A DNA stretch of 6,236 bases, from NCBI GenBank assembly GCA_023415055.1, contig JAEZLZ010000036.1, positions 1-6,236 of the forward strand, in the 5' to 3' direction. The translations under genes and the position numbers were made by a program. This DNA is from Bacillota bacterium. Its GTDB lineage: Bacteria; Bacillota; Clostridia; Lachnospirales; Lachnospiraceae. Of this stretch, positions 1 to 5,370 are shown one piece after another. Positions within the stretch are counted from its first letter, which is position 1. Every line of letters begins with the position of its first letter. The notes beneath the pieces were generated by a model. That model was not told the DNA's origin, made no database searches, and worked only from the letters and a program-made list of their open reading frames with translations.

Positions 1-252
1 TTTACGGTCATTATAATAATCGTAAAGCTTAGAAATCAATTCTTTATACGACGGTGCAGCTATCTGTTGTCTTTCTTCATTTTCTTTCCTTACGGTGGTT
101 ATGTAGCGTCCATCTTTCCTAGCACAGATGGAATACGGATGACGCTCTTTTACAAAGCATTCTTTGGTCATATTGATTTTTATTGCGACTTCTGTTGAAT
201 CCAAGATACCACATTCATAAGCTTCCTGCAAGATAGATAATGCATCAAGCAT
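1..252 (-). CDS. Tyrosine integrase, N-terminal part (runs off left edge)
   Basis: This is an open frame of 84 codons with no stop before the window edge, so only the N-terminus is visible. The start ATG (250-252) is preceded on the minus strand by a strong AGGAGG, about 10 bases away. The protein begins MLDALSILQEA and contains KERHPYSICARKDGRYITT (residues about 39-57). This resembles the HPY.I...KDGRW.T N-terminal segment of a large clostridial tyrosine-integrase family that lies beside tRNA-integrated elements. The same segment (QKHPYQI...GGRWMTYI) begins the integrase remnant near 3830, which supports the call. The arm-binding and catalytic domains would lie left of the window. By context it should be the integrase of the element whose right end is at 3108-3207. 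Family recognition is from memory and the catalytic residues cannot be checked. Confidence 0.75.
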   Translation of the reverse strand, partial: MLDALSILQEAYECGILDSTEVAIKINMTKECFVKERHPYSICARKDGRYITTVRKENEERQQIAAPSYKELISKLYDYYNDRK

Positions 253-350
253 AATAATGTGACCTCCTGTTAATTGTTTTTAACACTTTGCTTCGTGTTT
301 CATAGAACAATATGATAGGAGATTTTAAAAACGAAGCTTTTTTACAACAA
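253..350 (-). promoter_or_regulatory. Leader region of the left integrase gene
   Basis: This is the gap between the recombinase terminator and the integrase start. It holds an inverted pair, GCTTCGT (291-297) and ACGAAGC (331-337), about 33 bases apart. Between them on the minus strand is a seven-codon ATG frame (MKHEAKC) without a ribosome site. The pair could be an operator or part of a leader fold; no clear -35/-10 is seen. The regulatory role is a guess from position. Confidence 0.25.
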
Positions 351-375
351 TATGCCCGCAGATCCTGCGGGCATA
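351..375 (-). terminator. Hairpin terminator after the recombinase gene
   Basis: A perfect 11-bp stem, TATGCCCGCAG (351-361) and CTGCGGGCATA (365-375), has a 3-base loop. It lies 4 bases past the stop codon of the minus-strand recombinase gene. The following minus-strand bases are T/G-rich (TTGTTGT) rather than a clean T-run, so termination may be partial and allow some read-through into the integrase gene. Confidence 0.65.
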
Positions 376-379
376 AGAG

Positions 380-1297
380 TTAGCGTAAATAATGTTCTGC
401 AATGATATTGATTCGGTTATGACCAAGGCACCTGCTGGCGATTAGCATAGCACGCTTATCATAGCAGACACCTTTCAGGTCACTCCTGCAATGATAACGT
501 TCGTTATTTGGTATCTTTTCTACTGGTCTAGCTAAGGTATTATAGATTTGTGTGCAATATTCACTTCGATAAGAATGAACATCCATATCTGGTACATGAG
601 GCCATACTTTATTGATGCCTGCCACTTTCATACGTTCTACAACTTCATCAACATTTGAAATGATAGGGGATTCACGGTATCTGCCACCTTTTGCTCCACT
701 GGTAACAGCTATGTAGTAGATTCCATTCTTAAAGATTAACTGTGTCCCTCTTAAGCATTTCAATTCTTTCTTGCGTAATCCGGTTGCTTTGCAGAATTCT
801 ATGAATTCCTTATTCTTTGATTCAGAGAAATTCTTATCTCGTTTTGCCGCTTTCCGACTTCTTGTGATACCAGACCTATGACGTACTGCAGTTTTCATAA
901 AATTCTCTGTAGTACAGTCAAAAACCTTTGCTAGGGCACACGCTTCTAGTTTCTGTGAATGAGGAGCCAGCACAGACCTTTCCGTAAGCCATTCATCTAC
1001 ATATGACCTACATTCGGAAAGCATTCTACAGCCGTAGCGTTCCTTACACCATTTTACGAAATAACAGGCATGTTTCTGATAATCCTGAAAAGTACTCCAA
1101 GTATAAATCTTATGGATGGAAATACGTTCTTGATAACTTAACATTGCCTTTGCATCCGTTTTCCGCTTCTCTTTCAGAAGCGCGCGTTCCGCCCTCTGGT
1201 CATCATATTTTGAATGACCGATTGCCATTTTTGACTTTAATTTCATCTCTACTTGATGAACTAATGATTGATGTTTCTTTTCTCTGTAACGAGCCAT
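380..1297 (-). CDS. Divergent tyrosine recombinase/integrase-like protein
   Basis: This is a 305-residue protein with the full tyrosine recombinase catalytic set in order: Arg175 in TGLRKKEL, a likely beta-hairpin Lys203 (GAKGGR), His241-x-x-Arg244 (HSYRSEY), His293 (LGHNR) and Tyr303 (EHYLR), two residues before the stop. A basic N-terminus (1-50) and a core-binding-like segment (about 65-140, WSTFQDYQKHACYFVKWCKE) precede it. I chose ATG at 1295-1297 because AAAGGA sits 10 bases upstream; the GTG at 1304-1306 would nearly touch that site. I recognise the type from clostridial mobile elements, where it accompanies a separate canonical integrase, as it does here with the gene at 1-252. Its reaction is presumably DNA strand exchange (resolution, inversion or transposon excision); substrate sites are unknown. 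It looks intact. Confidence 0.8.
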   Translation of the reverse strand: MARYREKKHQSLVHQVEMKLKSKMAIGHSKYDDQRAERALLKEKRKTDAKAMLSYQERISIHKIYTWSTFQDYQKHACYFVKWCKERYGCRMLSECRSYVDEWLTERSVLAPHSQKLEACALAKVFDCTTENFMKTAVRHRSGITRSRKAAKRDKNFSESKNKEFIEFCKATGLRKKELKCLRGTQLIFKNGIYYIAVTSGAKGGRYRESPIISNVDEVVERMKVAGINKVWPHVPDMDVHSYRSEYCTQIYNTLARPVEKIPNNERYHCRSDLKGVCYDKRAMLIASRCLGHNRINIIAEHYLR

Positions 1298-1324
1298 TTT
1301 TACCACGTCCTTTGATTGTATTAA

Positions 1325-1369
1325 TTAGTTAAAGCTGAGCACGCCCAATTTATTTAAATCACAGGGCAT
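1325..1369 (-). CDS. Possible 14-codon leader peptide before the recombinase
   Basis: A short frame (MPCDLNKLGVLSFN) has an AGGAG (1381-1385, minus strand) 11 bases before its ATG and ends 27 bases before the recombinase start. An upstream hairpin, GGATAC (1387-1392) with GTATCC (1413 side), covers the approach to its ribosome site. Position and spacing fit a translated leader, but the frame is short enough to be chance and I do not recognise the peptide. Confidence 0.25.
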   Translation of the reverse strand: MPCDLNKLGVLSFN

Positions 1370-1413
1370 AGTGATTATTACTCCTAAGGATACAGTTAAA
1401 GGGTATCCGGCCT

Positions 1414-1445
1414 GACCATTATGAATGGAGCGATTTATAATGGTC
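1414..1445. repeat. Perfect 9-bp inverted repeat
   Basis: GACCATTAT (1414-1422) pairs exactly with ATAATGGTC (1437-1445) around a 14-base spacer. It lies about 120 bases upstream of the minus-strand recombinase start, so it could be an operator or a recombination site for that enzyme. The function is unproven. Confidence 0.4.
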
Positions 1446-1505
1446 TACAATCTCCTGAACAGTGGTTTGTTCTATAAAGTTCAACTGCAGATGCGTCTTA
1501 AGTCA

Positions 1506-1536
1506 AGAGAACTTCGTTCTCTCTTCTTTTCTTCTT
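1506..1536 (+). terminator. Terminator-like hairpin with pyrimidine tail
   Basis: AGAGAAC (1506-1512), loop TTC, and GTTCTCT (1516-1522) form a 7-bp stem. An interrupted T/C-rich tail follows on the plus strand. No plus-strand gene precedes it, so it may end an unrecognised short transcript or be a relic. Confidence 0.35.
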
Positions 1537-1970
1537 ACAGACCGCCGGTTTACCGGCAATAAGGCTTTATCAGATAACTGATATCACCTTACGAAAATAA
1601 AATAAATTATGTTTTTAGTCTGTTTGTTTCATTTGTTTGTTATTTTTAACATGTTTTTGTTTGTTTTGTTTTCTCCTTTCGTCATGAATGCAATTCTAAT
1701 ATGCTAGTATTCATTCATTGATATCGAAAAAAATGACATGATTGTCAAACTACATAATAGTTTTTGAAAATGACATTAAAGTTTAGTTTTCAATGTACTT
1801 ACTGCGTTAAATATTAATTTTACAAACTGATTTTTGAAAATATCGATAGGTATGTTGATATCCCAACTTTTCAAAACCACAATGTACATAGTTAAAATAT
1901 CCCATTTAAGAACCCTTTAAAATAACAAATTCCTTGGTCTCAATTTCAAAAACTTTATTGTCACATAACA

Positions 1971-2014
1971 ATGATAACTGTTTACTCGAAGGCATAACGA
2001 GTAACCGTTATCAT
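1971..2014. repeat. Long imperfect hairpin upstream of the lipoprotein gene
   Basis: ATGATAAC (1971-1978) pairs exactly with GTTATCAT (2007-2014). Inside it, GTTTACTCG (1980-1988) pairs with CGAGTAAC (1998-2005) with one extra T, leaving a 9-base loop. An alternative pairing, GGCAT (1991-1995) with ATGCC (2013-2017), uses overlapping bases. There is no T-run, so it is more likely a regulator site or relic than a terminator. Its right arm, GAGTAACCGTTAT, recurs at 3846-3858. Confidence 0.4.
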
Positions 2015-2098
2015 GCCTAATTTGATAAGTGTACCCTTCTGATTAGGTGTAGAAATACACTTCTCTGCATAAACCGACTTGACTGCTAAGTTTGGGAG

Positions 2099-2128
2099 TT
2101 TACATTATGACGAAATCAATGATATAAT
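2099..2128 (+). promoter_or_regulatory. Promoter of the lipoprotein gene
   Basis: TTTACA (2099-2104) and a perfect TATAAT (2123-2128) are 18 bases apart. The start codon lies 45 bases beyond the -10. This fits a vegetative sigma-A promoter. Confidence 0.6.
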
Positions 2129-2173
2129 CAGGAAAAACAGGATGCAATCTGTGTTTTAAAAGGAGAGATTTAG

Positions 2174-2962
2174 ATGAAACCAAAAATTATGTGTATACTT
2201 TCAGTGTTTCTGTTAAGTATTTCAATTACTGCATGTTCAAGCAGCAAAAACAATTCAAACCAAAGTAATAACAGTAGTGTAAATGATAACATTATTACTT
2301 CCACCAGTATCTCAAGTCCTTCTCCATCTACAATCCCCACATCTACGATTCTACCAGCTCCTCCTACGTCAACTAATTCGCCCATTCGTCCCGTTGAGAG
2401 TAATGAGCCTTACCCTGATATTACAATCCAATCGCCTATCATAATATCAAGTAATAACTTATATCCTATAACTGGGAAATCTCAATATTTGAGGTTAATA
2501 ATGGTAAAGGGCAAATATTATGAAGATTGGACTCCGGGGCCGTGTATGGGCACAATTTGGGAGGGCTATTATAATATTGAATTGATAGATGATTCTGGTA
2601 ACATTATTAGTCAAATTGAATTAAGTAAATTTTACACAGAGCCTTTGATATTTAATTCTCTTTTTGATATTGAATTTGACGATTATAACAATGATGGTGA
2701 TATAGATTTTACAATTGGCCAGTATGCTTCAAGTAATGGTAATGAATATAAGTTGTTTACATTAAGAAAAGATGGAACAATAGAGATTTTACCTATTAAT
2801 GGCTATCCTTCTATGTTCATAAGTAACACAACAGGATATTACTCTACAAAACTTACAAAGTTAGATAACGTTACGTTTAAGAAAGAATATTATGATAATT
2901 CGAAAGGGAAAAACTGCGAAGATATTTTCAAATGGAATGGAATAGAATTTATCAAAAAATAA
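2174..2962 (+). CDS. Secreted lipoprotein with EF-hand-like loop, function unknown
   Basis: The protein has 262 residues. Residues 1-20 form a lipoprotein signal peptide (basic MKPK, hydrophobic core) ending in the lipobox ITAC, so Cys21 should be lipidated and the protein anchored outside the membrane. Residues 22-75 are a low-complexity Ser/Asn/Thr/Pro linker. The folded part (about 80-262) carries FDDYNNDGDIDF at 168-179, in which D170, N172, D174, D176 and D178 match a DxNxDGxxD calcium loop like those of FG-GAP/dockerin-type repeats. The start is fixed by AAAAGGAGAG, six bases before ATG. It is transcribed alone from its own promoter, opposite to the recombinases on its left, and is probably cargo of the left element. 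I do not recognise a specific family, so no activity is claimed. Confidence 0.85.
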   Translation: MKPKIMCILSVFLLSISITACSSSKNNSNQSNNSSVNDNIITSTSISSPSPSTIPTSTILPAPPTSTNSPIRPVESNEPYPDITIQSPIIISSNNLYPITGKSQYLRLIMVKGKYYEDWTPGPCMGTIWEGYYNIELIDDSGNIISQIELSKFYTEPLIFNSLFDIEFDDYNNDGDIDFTIGQYASSNGNEYKLFTLRKDGTIEILPINGYPSMFISNTTGYYSTKLTKLDNVTFKKEYYDNSKGKNCEDIFKWNGIEFIKK

Positions 2963-3107
2963 GTTAAGATAAATGTATTATAAATCAATTCTATTTTTCC
3001 ACTATTGTGAAGCAAATCGATTAATTATGATAGCTATATTGTAAAAATATAGGGCAAAACAATACTGCTTTAATTGAACTTTTCATTCAACCAAAGGAGT
3101 TCATATT
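2963..3107. other. Intergenic tail of the lipoprotein gene
   Basis: No gene is seen. A CTATATT/AATATAG hairpin (3034-3052) lacks a T-run, so no convincing terminator follows the lipoprotein gene. Confidence 0.3.
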
Positions 3108-3109
3108 AT

Positions 3110-3129
3110 GTGTGCAACCAAGTGTGCAA
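3110..3129 (+). repeat. Paired direct repeats GTGTGCAA, likely integrase arm sites
   Basis: GTGTGCAA occurs at 3110-3117 and 3122-3129, 12 bp apart, and the first copy starts 78 bases before the att core at 3188. Short direct repeats at a fixed distance from the crossover core are typical of arm-type binding sites of tyrosine integrases. The GAGTAC pair at 5327-5344 occupies the equivalent position at the next element end. Confidence 0.55.
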
Positions 3130-3153
3130 ATAAATAACAGAAGCCGCAAACCT

Positions 3154-3207
3154 CCTATTTATCAGTATTTGTGTGTGCGGGGATTTGTTCGAATCCCGTC
3201 TCGCGCT
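3154..3207 (+). repeat. att site copy 1: element right end plus tRNA 3' tail
   Basis: The last 20 bases, TTCGAATCCCGTCTCGCGCT (3188-3207), match a tRNA 3' end: T-loop TTCGAAT, 3' T-stem CCCGT, acceptor strand CTCGCGC, discriminator T. The bases before it do not pair as a T-stem or supply the rest of a tRNA, so this is an attachment duplicate and not a gene. The whole 54 bases align with 5371-5423 with one indel, sharing TATCAGTATTT and GGGGAT blocks. The intact tRNA should begin GCGCGAG; its amino acid is undetermined. Confidence 0.8.
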
Positions 3208-3216
3208 TAACTAATT

Positions 3217-3257
3217 TCCTCAGAAATCTTGAAAAATCAAGGTCTCTGAGGATTTTT
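3217..3257 (+). terminator. Terminator following att copy 1
   Basis: TCCTCAGA (3217-3224) pairs with TCTGAGGA (3245-3252), with an inner CTTGA/TCAAG stem and AAAA loop, then TTTTTCTTTTT. It sits nine bases past the tRNA tail, as a tRNA transcription terminator would. It also lies just past the integrase remnant's stop on the other strand. Confidence 0.8.
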
Positions 3258-3261
3258 CTTT

Positions 3262-3832
3262 TTATGTGTTTTGAGTACGCATGAGTACGTCGCTTCCATT
3301 CATCTCTGAAAGAGCGTTTACAATCTGTTTTGATGTTTTCTGCTTCCCTTGGTTGTTCATTATGTAGGTTCGAGTAGTAGCAATATCATTATGTCCGAGA
3401 TACCAGCGAATGTCTTCGATTGGGATTTTCTTTCTGTCCATTTCAGATGCTGCTGTTCTACGAATATCATGGGCTGATTTTACTTCAATACCTGCACGCA
3501 CGCACTGCGCACGGATGCAATTATCGACCTCACGAATCTTAGTTCTACCCACTTTATCGCAGAATATAAAATCTTTGAATCGTTCTACTACTCAGGTTCA
3601 TGCCCTTACGTTTCTCTATCCACAGAGGATACAGAATTTCCAATGTTTCTTTCTTTACTGGAAAATAAATCTTGTATAGTTTCTGATATATCCCATCCTC
3701 GGTGTAGGAAGTTATTTTAATCCTCTTACTCACCTCTGTATCCAAGATATAGGTCATCCAGCGTCCGCCTTCCTTAATTGGCGATGTTATCTGGTATGGA
3801 TGCTTCTGTAATACTTTTTCCTTATTACCCAT
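3262..3832 (-). pseudogene. Tyrosine integrase, internally deleted and frameshifted
   Basis: Two fragments of one integrase lie head to tail on the minus strand. The N-terminal piece (3832 to about 3565) has QKHPYQI, GGRWMTYI and YPLWIEKRKGMNLSSRTIQRF-like features (split here by position: WIEKRKG at about residues 71-77, then the core-binding start), and stops at 3554. The C-terminal piece (3552-3262, open from about 3585) starts FIFCDKVGRTKI and keeps HDIRR (His28, Arg31 counted from the internal ATG/GTG), LGHND (His54) and Tyr63 in TTRTY. The middle of the core-binding domain and the first catalytic Arg and Lys are missing, so roughly half the protein is gone. The N-terminus also lacks about 27 residues relative to the integrase at 1-252, and no ribosome site precedes ATG 3832. 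It cannot encode an active recombinase. Confidence 0.85.
3272..3289 (+). repeat. Paired TGAGTACG repeats, left arm sites of the 2.2 kb element
   Basis: TGAGTACG occurs at 3272-3279 and 3282-3289, 10 bp apart, inside the last codons of the integrase remnant. The same TGAGTAC word is paired near the other end of the element (5326-5332, 5338-5344). Matching short repeats at both ends suggest arm-type integrase binding sites. Confidence 0.5.
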
Positions 3833-3850
3833 ACATAAATGTGATGAGTA
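3831..3850 (+). repeat. Internal copy of the element-end box
   Basis: ATACATAAAT, two bases, then GATGAGTA here matches 5312-5331 at 18 of 20 positions. The 5312 copy contains the first arm repeat of the element's right end. The internal copy begins exactly where integrase homology stops, suggesting a recombination joint that removed the integrase N-terminus. Confidence 0.55.
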
Positions 3851-3867
3851 ACCGTTATTGGAATTAG

Positions 3868-3896
3868 TTGTAATTTGTGAAATTGGATGATATAAT
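3868..3896 (+). promoter_or_regulatory. Promoter of the GNAT gene
   Basis: TTGTAA (3868-3873) and TATAAT (3891-3896) are 17 bases apart and precede the GNAT start by 54 bases. This is a good sigma-A-like match and points away from the integrase remnant. Confidence 0.6.
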
Positions 3897-3950
3897 AGAT
3901 TTTGATAAATAAATAAATATAAATCTTACCATATTTATAAGGAGACATAT

Positions 3951-4487
3951 ATGGCACTTGAAACATTAAGATTGCTCCTAAAAGACTATCAACTTGAAAA
4001 TATAGATGATTTTTTCAAGTTAAAATCAATGGAAGAAGTTTGGAAATATTCAACTTTTACTCCTTTATCAGATATAGAAAAAGCAAATCTTTTACTTAGA
4101 AAGTTAATTGATAATAGATTAGATGGAAATTATGATTTTATGGCTCTCTATAAAAAGGATACAAACGAATATATAGGTGAGGCTGGGATAATTGGTTATA
4201 ACTCTAACGCTAATAGGTGTGTCATTGGATATAATTTACTACCCCAATTTTGGAATCAGGGCTATGCCACGGAAATCACAAATTATATAGTAAAATATGC
4301 CTTTGAATCATTAGGATTTGAAAGAATAGAAGCACTTGCTTTACAATTAAATATTGCTTCATGTAAGGTTTTAGAGAAAAGTGGTTTTTTGTTAGAAGGC
4401 ATATTAAGAAATTTTAATAAATGTAATACTGGTTATAGGAATGTTTGTTATTATGGAATAATTTCTTCAGACTTCTACGATAAGTAA
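3951..4487 (+). CDS. GNAT N-acetyltransferase, RimJ/RimL-like
   Basis: The 178-residue length is normal for the single-domain RimJ/RimL-type (Acetyltransf_3) GNAT family, cytosolic enzymes that move acetyl from acetyl-CoA to an amine on protein N-termini or small molecules. The N-terminus LETLRLLLKDYQLENIDDFF has the family's LxTxRLxLR opening. Residues 89-112 (RCVIGYNLLPQFWNQGYATE) contain motif A, with the NQGYAT phosphate-binding turn at 102-107. Residues 134-150 (NIASCKVLEKSGFLLEG) are motif B. The start is supported by AAGGAG six bases upstream and by its own promoter. It is complete, very AT-rich, and is cargo of the 2.2 kb element, 97 bases before the PemK-like gene. The substrate cannot be told from sequence; drug modification or protein acetylation are both possible. 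Confidence 0.9.
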   Translation: MALETLRLLLKDYQLENIDDFFKLKSMEEVWKYSTFTPLSDIEKANLLLRKLIDNRLDGNYDFMALYKKDTNEYIGEAGIIGYNSNANRCVIGYNLLPQFWNQGYATEITNYIVKYAFESLGFERIEALALQLNIASCKVLEKSGFLLEGILRNFNKCNTGYRNVCYYGIISSDFYDK

Positions 4488-4549
4488 GTTTTGAAAGCGC
4501 GAAATTATGTAAATTTTACCTTTATCATTATTTTTAAATTTTAATCGTA

Positions 4550-4577
4550 TATAATAGTACATATTACTACTGGGGGA
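4550..4577 (+). promoter_or_regulatory. -10 box and ribosome site of the PemK-like gene
   Basis: A perfect TATAAT (4550-4555) lies 29 bases before the start, with only a weak AT-rich -35 region. GGGGGA (4572-4577) is seven bases before ATG 4585. No terminator is evident after the GNAT gene, so read-through from it is also possible. Confidence 0.45.
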
Positions 4578-4584
4578 TAAAATA

Positions 4585-5106
4585 ATGTACGCAGAGACAT
4601 TAGAATATTTTAATATTGGAACTTGGCTTAATAAAAAATTAGGTTACCATAATCGTTCAAAAAAACCGTCAACGAAGAAACTACAAGTTAATCATGGAGA
4701 AATTTGGTATTGCGATTTAGGATATAATGTTGGTACAGAAAAGAATAAGGTTCGACCCGTCTTAGTCATGTCAAATAATAAAATAAATCAAGCCGAGAAA
4801 ATTGTAGTTTTAGCTATTACCAATGCAAAAGGAAAGTTAAATGTTAGAGATTTGCCATTGCAGGATTCATGGTATTTACTGTATTCAAATACTACTGATG
4901 ACAACAAAAAAATATATCCAGGTCGTATTATAAAAAAAGGAAATATCTCATATGATTTTTTAGATAAAGATAGTGTAGTTCAGTGCGAAGAAATAAAAGC
5001 TGTTAGTAAAGCTCGTTTTGATGCAACGAGAAAATGCATTGGTACACTTCACCCAAAAGATTTCAATTTTATTAAACAGAAATTTTTGCGTACATACAAT
5101 TTGTAA
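4585..5106 (+). CDS. PemK/MazF-family endoribonuclease toxin, N-terminally extended
   Basis: The protein has 173 residues. The MazF/PemK fold starts near residue 36 (NHGEIWYCDLG). It continues with the conserved KVRPVLVMSN (56-64), whose Arg57 matches the catalytic Arg, then VVLAIT with Thr79 at the catalytic Thr position, and LDKDSVVQCEEIKAVSKARF (126-145), the typical C-terminal core. Family members cut mRNA at short sequences and are normally neutralised by an antitoxin from an adjacent gene. Here residues 1-35 are an extra charged N-terminus and no antitoxin frame lies in the 97 bases upstream or downstream before the att site. It is complete with its own ribosome site. A consensus promoter for a small RNA starts one base after its stop. 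Toxin activity is inferred from family; it could be a solitary nuclease. Confidence 0.85.
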   Translation: MYAETLEYFNIGTWLNKKLGYHNRSKKPSTKKLQVNHGEIWYCDLGYNVGTEKNKVRPVLVMSNNKINQAEKIVVLAITNAKGKLNVRDLPLQDSWYLLYSNTTDDNKKIYPGRIIKKGNISYDFLDKDSVVQCEEIKAVSKARFDATRKCIGTLHPKDFNFIKQKFLRTYNL

Positions 5107-5135
5107 TTGACAACAATTAAAAATATGAATATAAT
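5107..5135 (+). promoter_or_regulatory. Perfect consensus sigma-A promoter
   Basis: TTGACA (5107-5112) and TATAAT (5130-5135) are separated by exactly 17 bases, a full match to consensus at both hexamers. It starts immediately after the PemK-like stop codon. It has no following protein gene, only a structured stretch ending in a terminator at 5241-5274. Confidence 0.8.
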
Positions 5136-5141
5136 AATAGT

Positions 5142-5274
5142 GTAAGATAGATAATAGATTAAGTCCCATAGTAATAACAGTGGGTACATTATAAATGTTT
5201 CATCGAAGCCGTATGACCTTAATGGTATAGCTTCTGGAGGCTCCCCGATTATATCGGGGAGTTTTTCTTTTCTT
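5142..5274 (+). ncRNA. Candidate small RNA, about 130 nt, unknown family
   Basis: The limits are inferred from the consensus promoter (start about 5142) and the strong terminator (end about 5274). The interior has no frame with a ribosome site; the longest ATG frame is 11 codons. Visible pairings are CCCAT (5165-5169) with GTGGG (5180-5184), and a bulged stem in which GAAGC (5205-5209) pairs with GCTTC (5230-5234), TAT with ATA and ACC with GGT around a TTAAT loop. A GGAGG lies at 5236-5240 just before the terminator. I do not recognise it as any named riboswitch or RNA. Its place directly behind an orphan toxin suggests a regulator or antitoxin role, but that is only inference. Confidence 0.55.
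5241..5274 (+). terminator. Strong rho-independent terminator
   Basis: CTCCCCGA (5241-5248), loop TTATA, and TCGGGGAG (5254-5261) form an 8-bp GC-rich stem followed by TTTTTCTTTTCTT. It ends the candidate small RNA and any read-through from the toxin gene. Confidence 0.9.
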
Positions 5275-5311
5275 AAAATTCCACTACAAGTTAGTTTTAT
5301 TTAGGATTTCT

Positions 5312-5345
5312 ATACATAAATAAGATGAGTACCTACTTGAGTACG
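5312..5345 (+). repeat. Paired GAGTAC repeats, right arm sites of the 2.2 kb element
   Basis: GAGTAC occurs at 5327-5332 and 5339-5344, 12 bp apart, 77 bases before the att core. The spacing equals that of the GTGTGCAA pair at 3110-3129. The same word is paired at the element's left end (3273-3288). The segment 5312-5331 is nearly repeated at 3831-3850. Confidence 0.55.
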
Positions 5346-5370
5346 TATAAATGGGATGTGCTGGTAAGTC

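Larger units (their letters stand above)
1370..2098. other. AT-rich intergenic region with hairpins, no gene seen
   Basis: I find no supported coding frame across these roughly 730 bases. Visible structure includes a perfect 9-bp inverted repeat (1414-1445), a terminator-like hairpin (1506-1522), and a small GCCGGT/ACCGGC dyad near 1543-1556. There is also a T/G-rich low-complexity stretch with TTTGTTTG repeats (about 1617-1676), two TTTTTGAAAAT copies near 1761 and 1832, and a long imperfect hairpin (1971-2014). The look is of a decayed junction or non-coding end of a mobile element. Confidence 0.5.

Noticed and set aside
1003..1332. Plus-strand open frame of 109 codons
   Set aside because: It is the antisense shadow of the minus-strand recombinase, with no ribosome site and no recognisable motif.
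1617..1676. T/G-rich repeat as a possible origin or recombination site
   Set aside because: The TTTGTTTG words are irregular, with no iterons, DnaA boxes or dyads to support an origin.
2170..2385. Minus-strand open frame opposite the lipoprotein linker
   Set aside because: It is a Leu/Val/Gly-rich artefact of the repetitive Ser/Asn/Thr codons on the other strand.
3034..3052. Terminator of the lipoprotein gene
   Set aside because: The stem is AT-only and is followed by GGCAAAAC instead of a T-run.
3154..3207. A tRNA gene
   Set aside because: Only the T-loop and acceptor 3' strand are present. The T-stem partner, anticodon and D arms and the GCGCGAG 5' strand are missing, as at 5404 and 5558.
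3410..3679. Plus-strand open frame across the integrase remnant
   Set aside because: It is antisense to recognisable integrase fragments and has no start signal.
4488..4584. Type III toxin-antitoxin RNA repeats upstream of the PemK-like gene
   Set aside because: The 97-base gap shows no tandem repeats and only a -10 box, so the classical ToxIN layout is not supported.
4960..5169. Minus-strand open frame opposite the toxin 3' end
   Set aside because: It is antisense to the conserved PemK C-terminal core and overlaps the consensus promoter.
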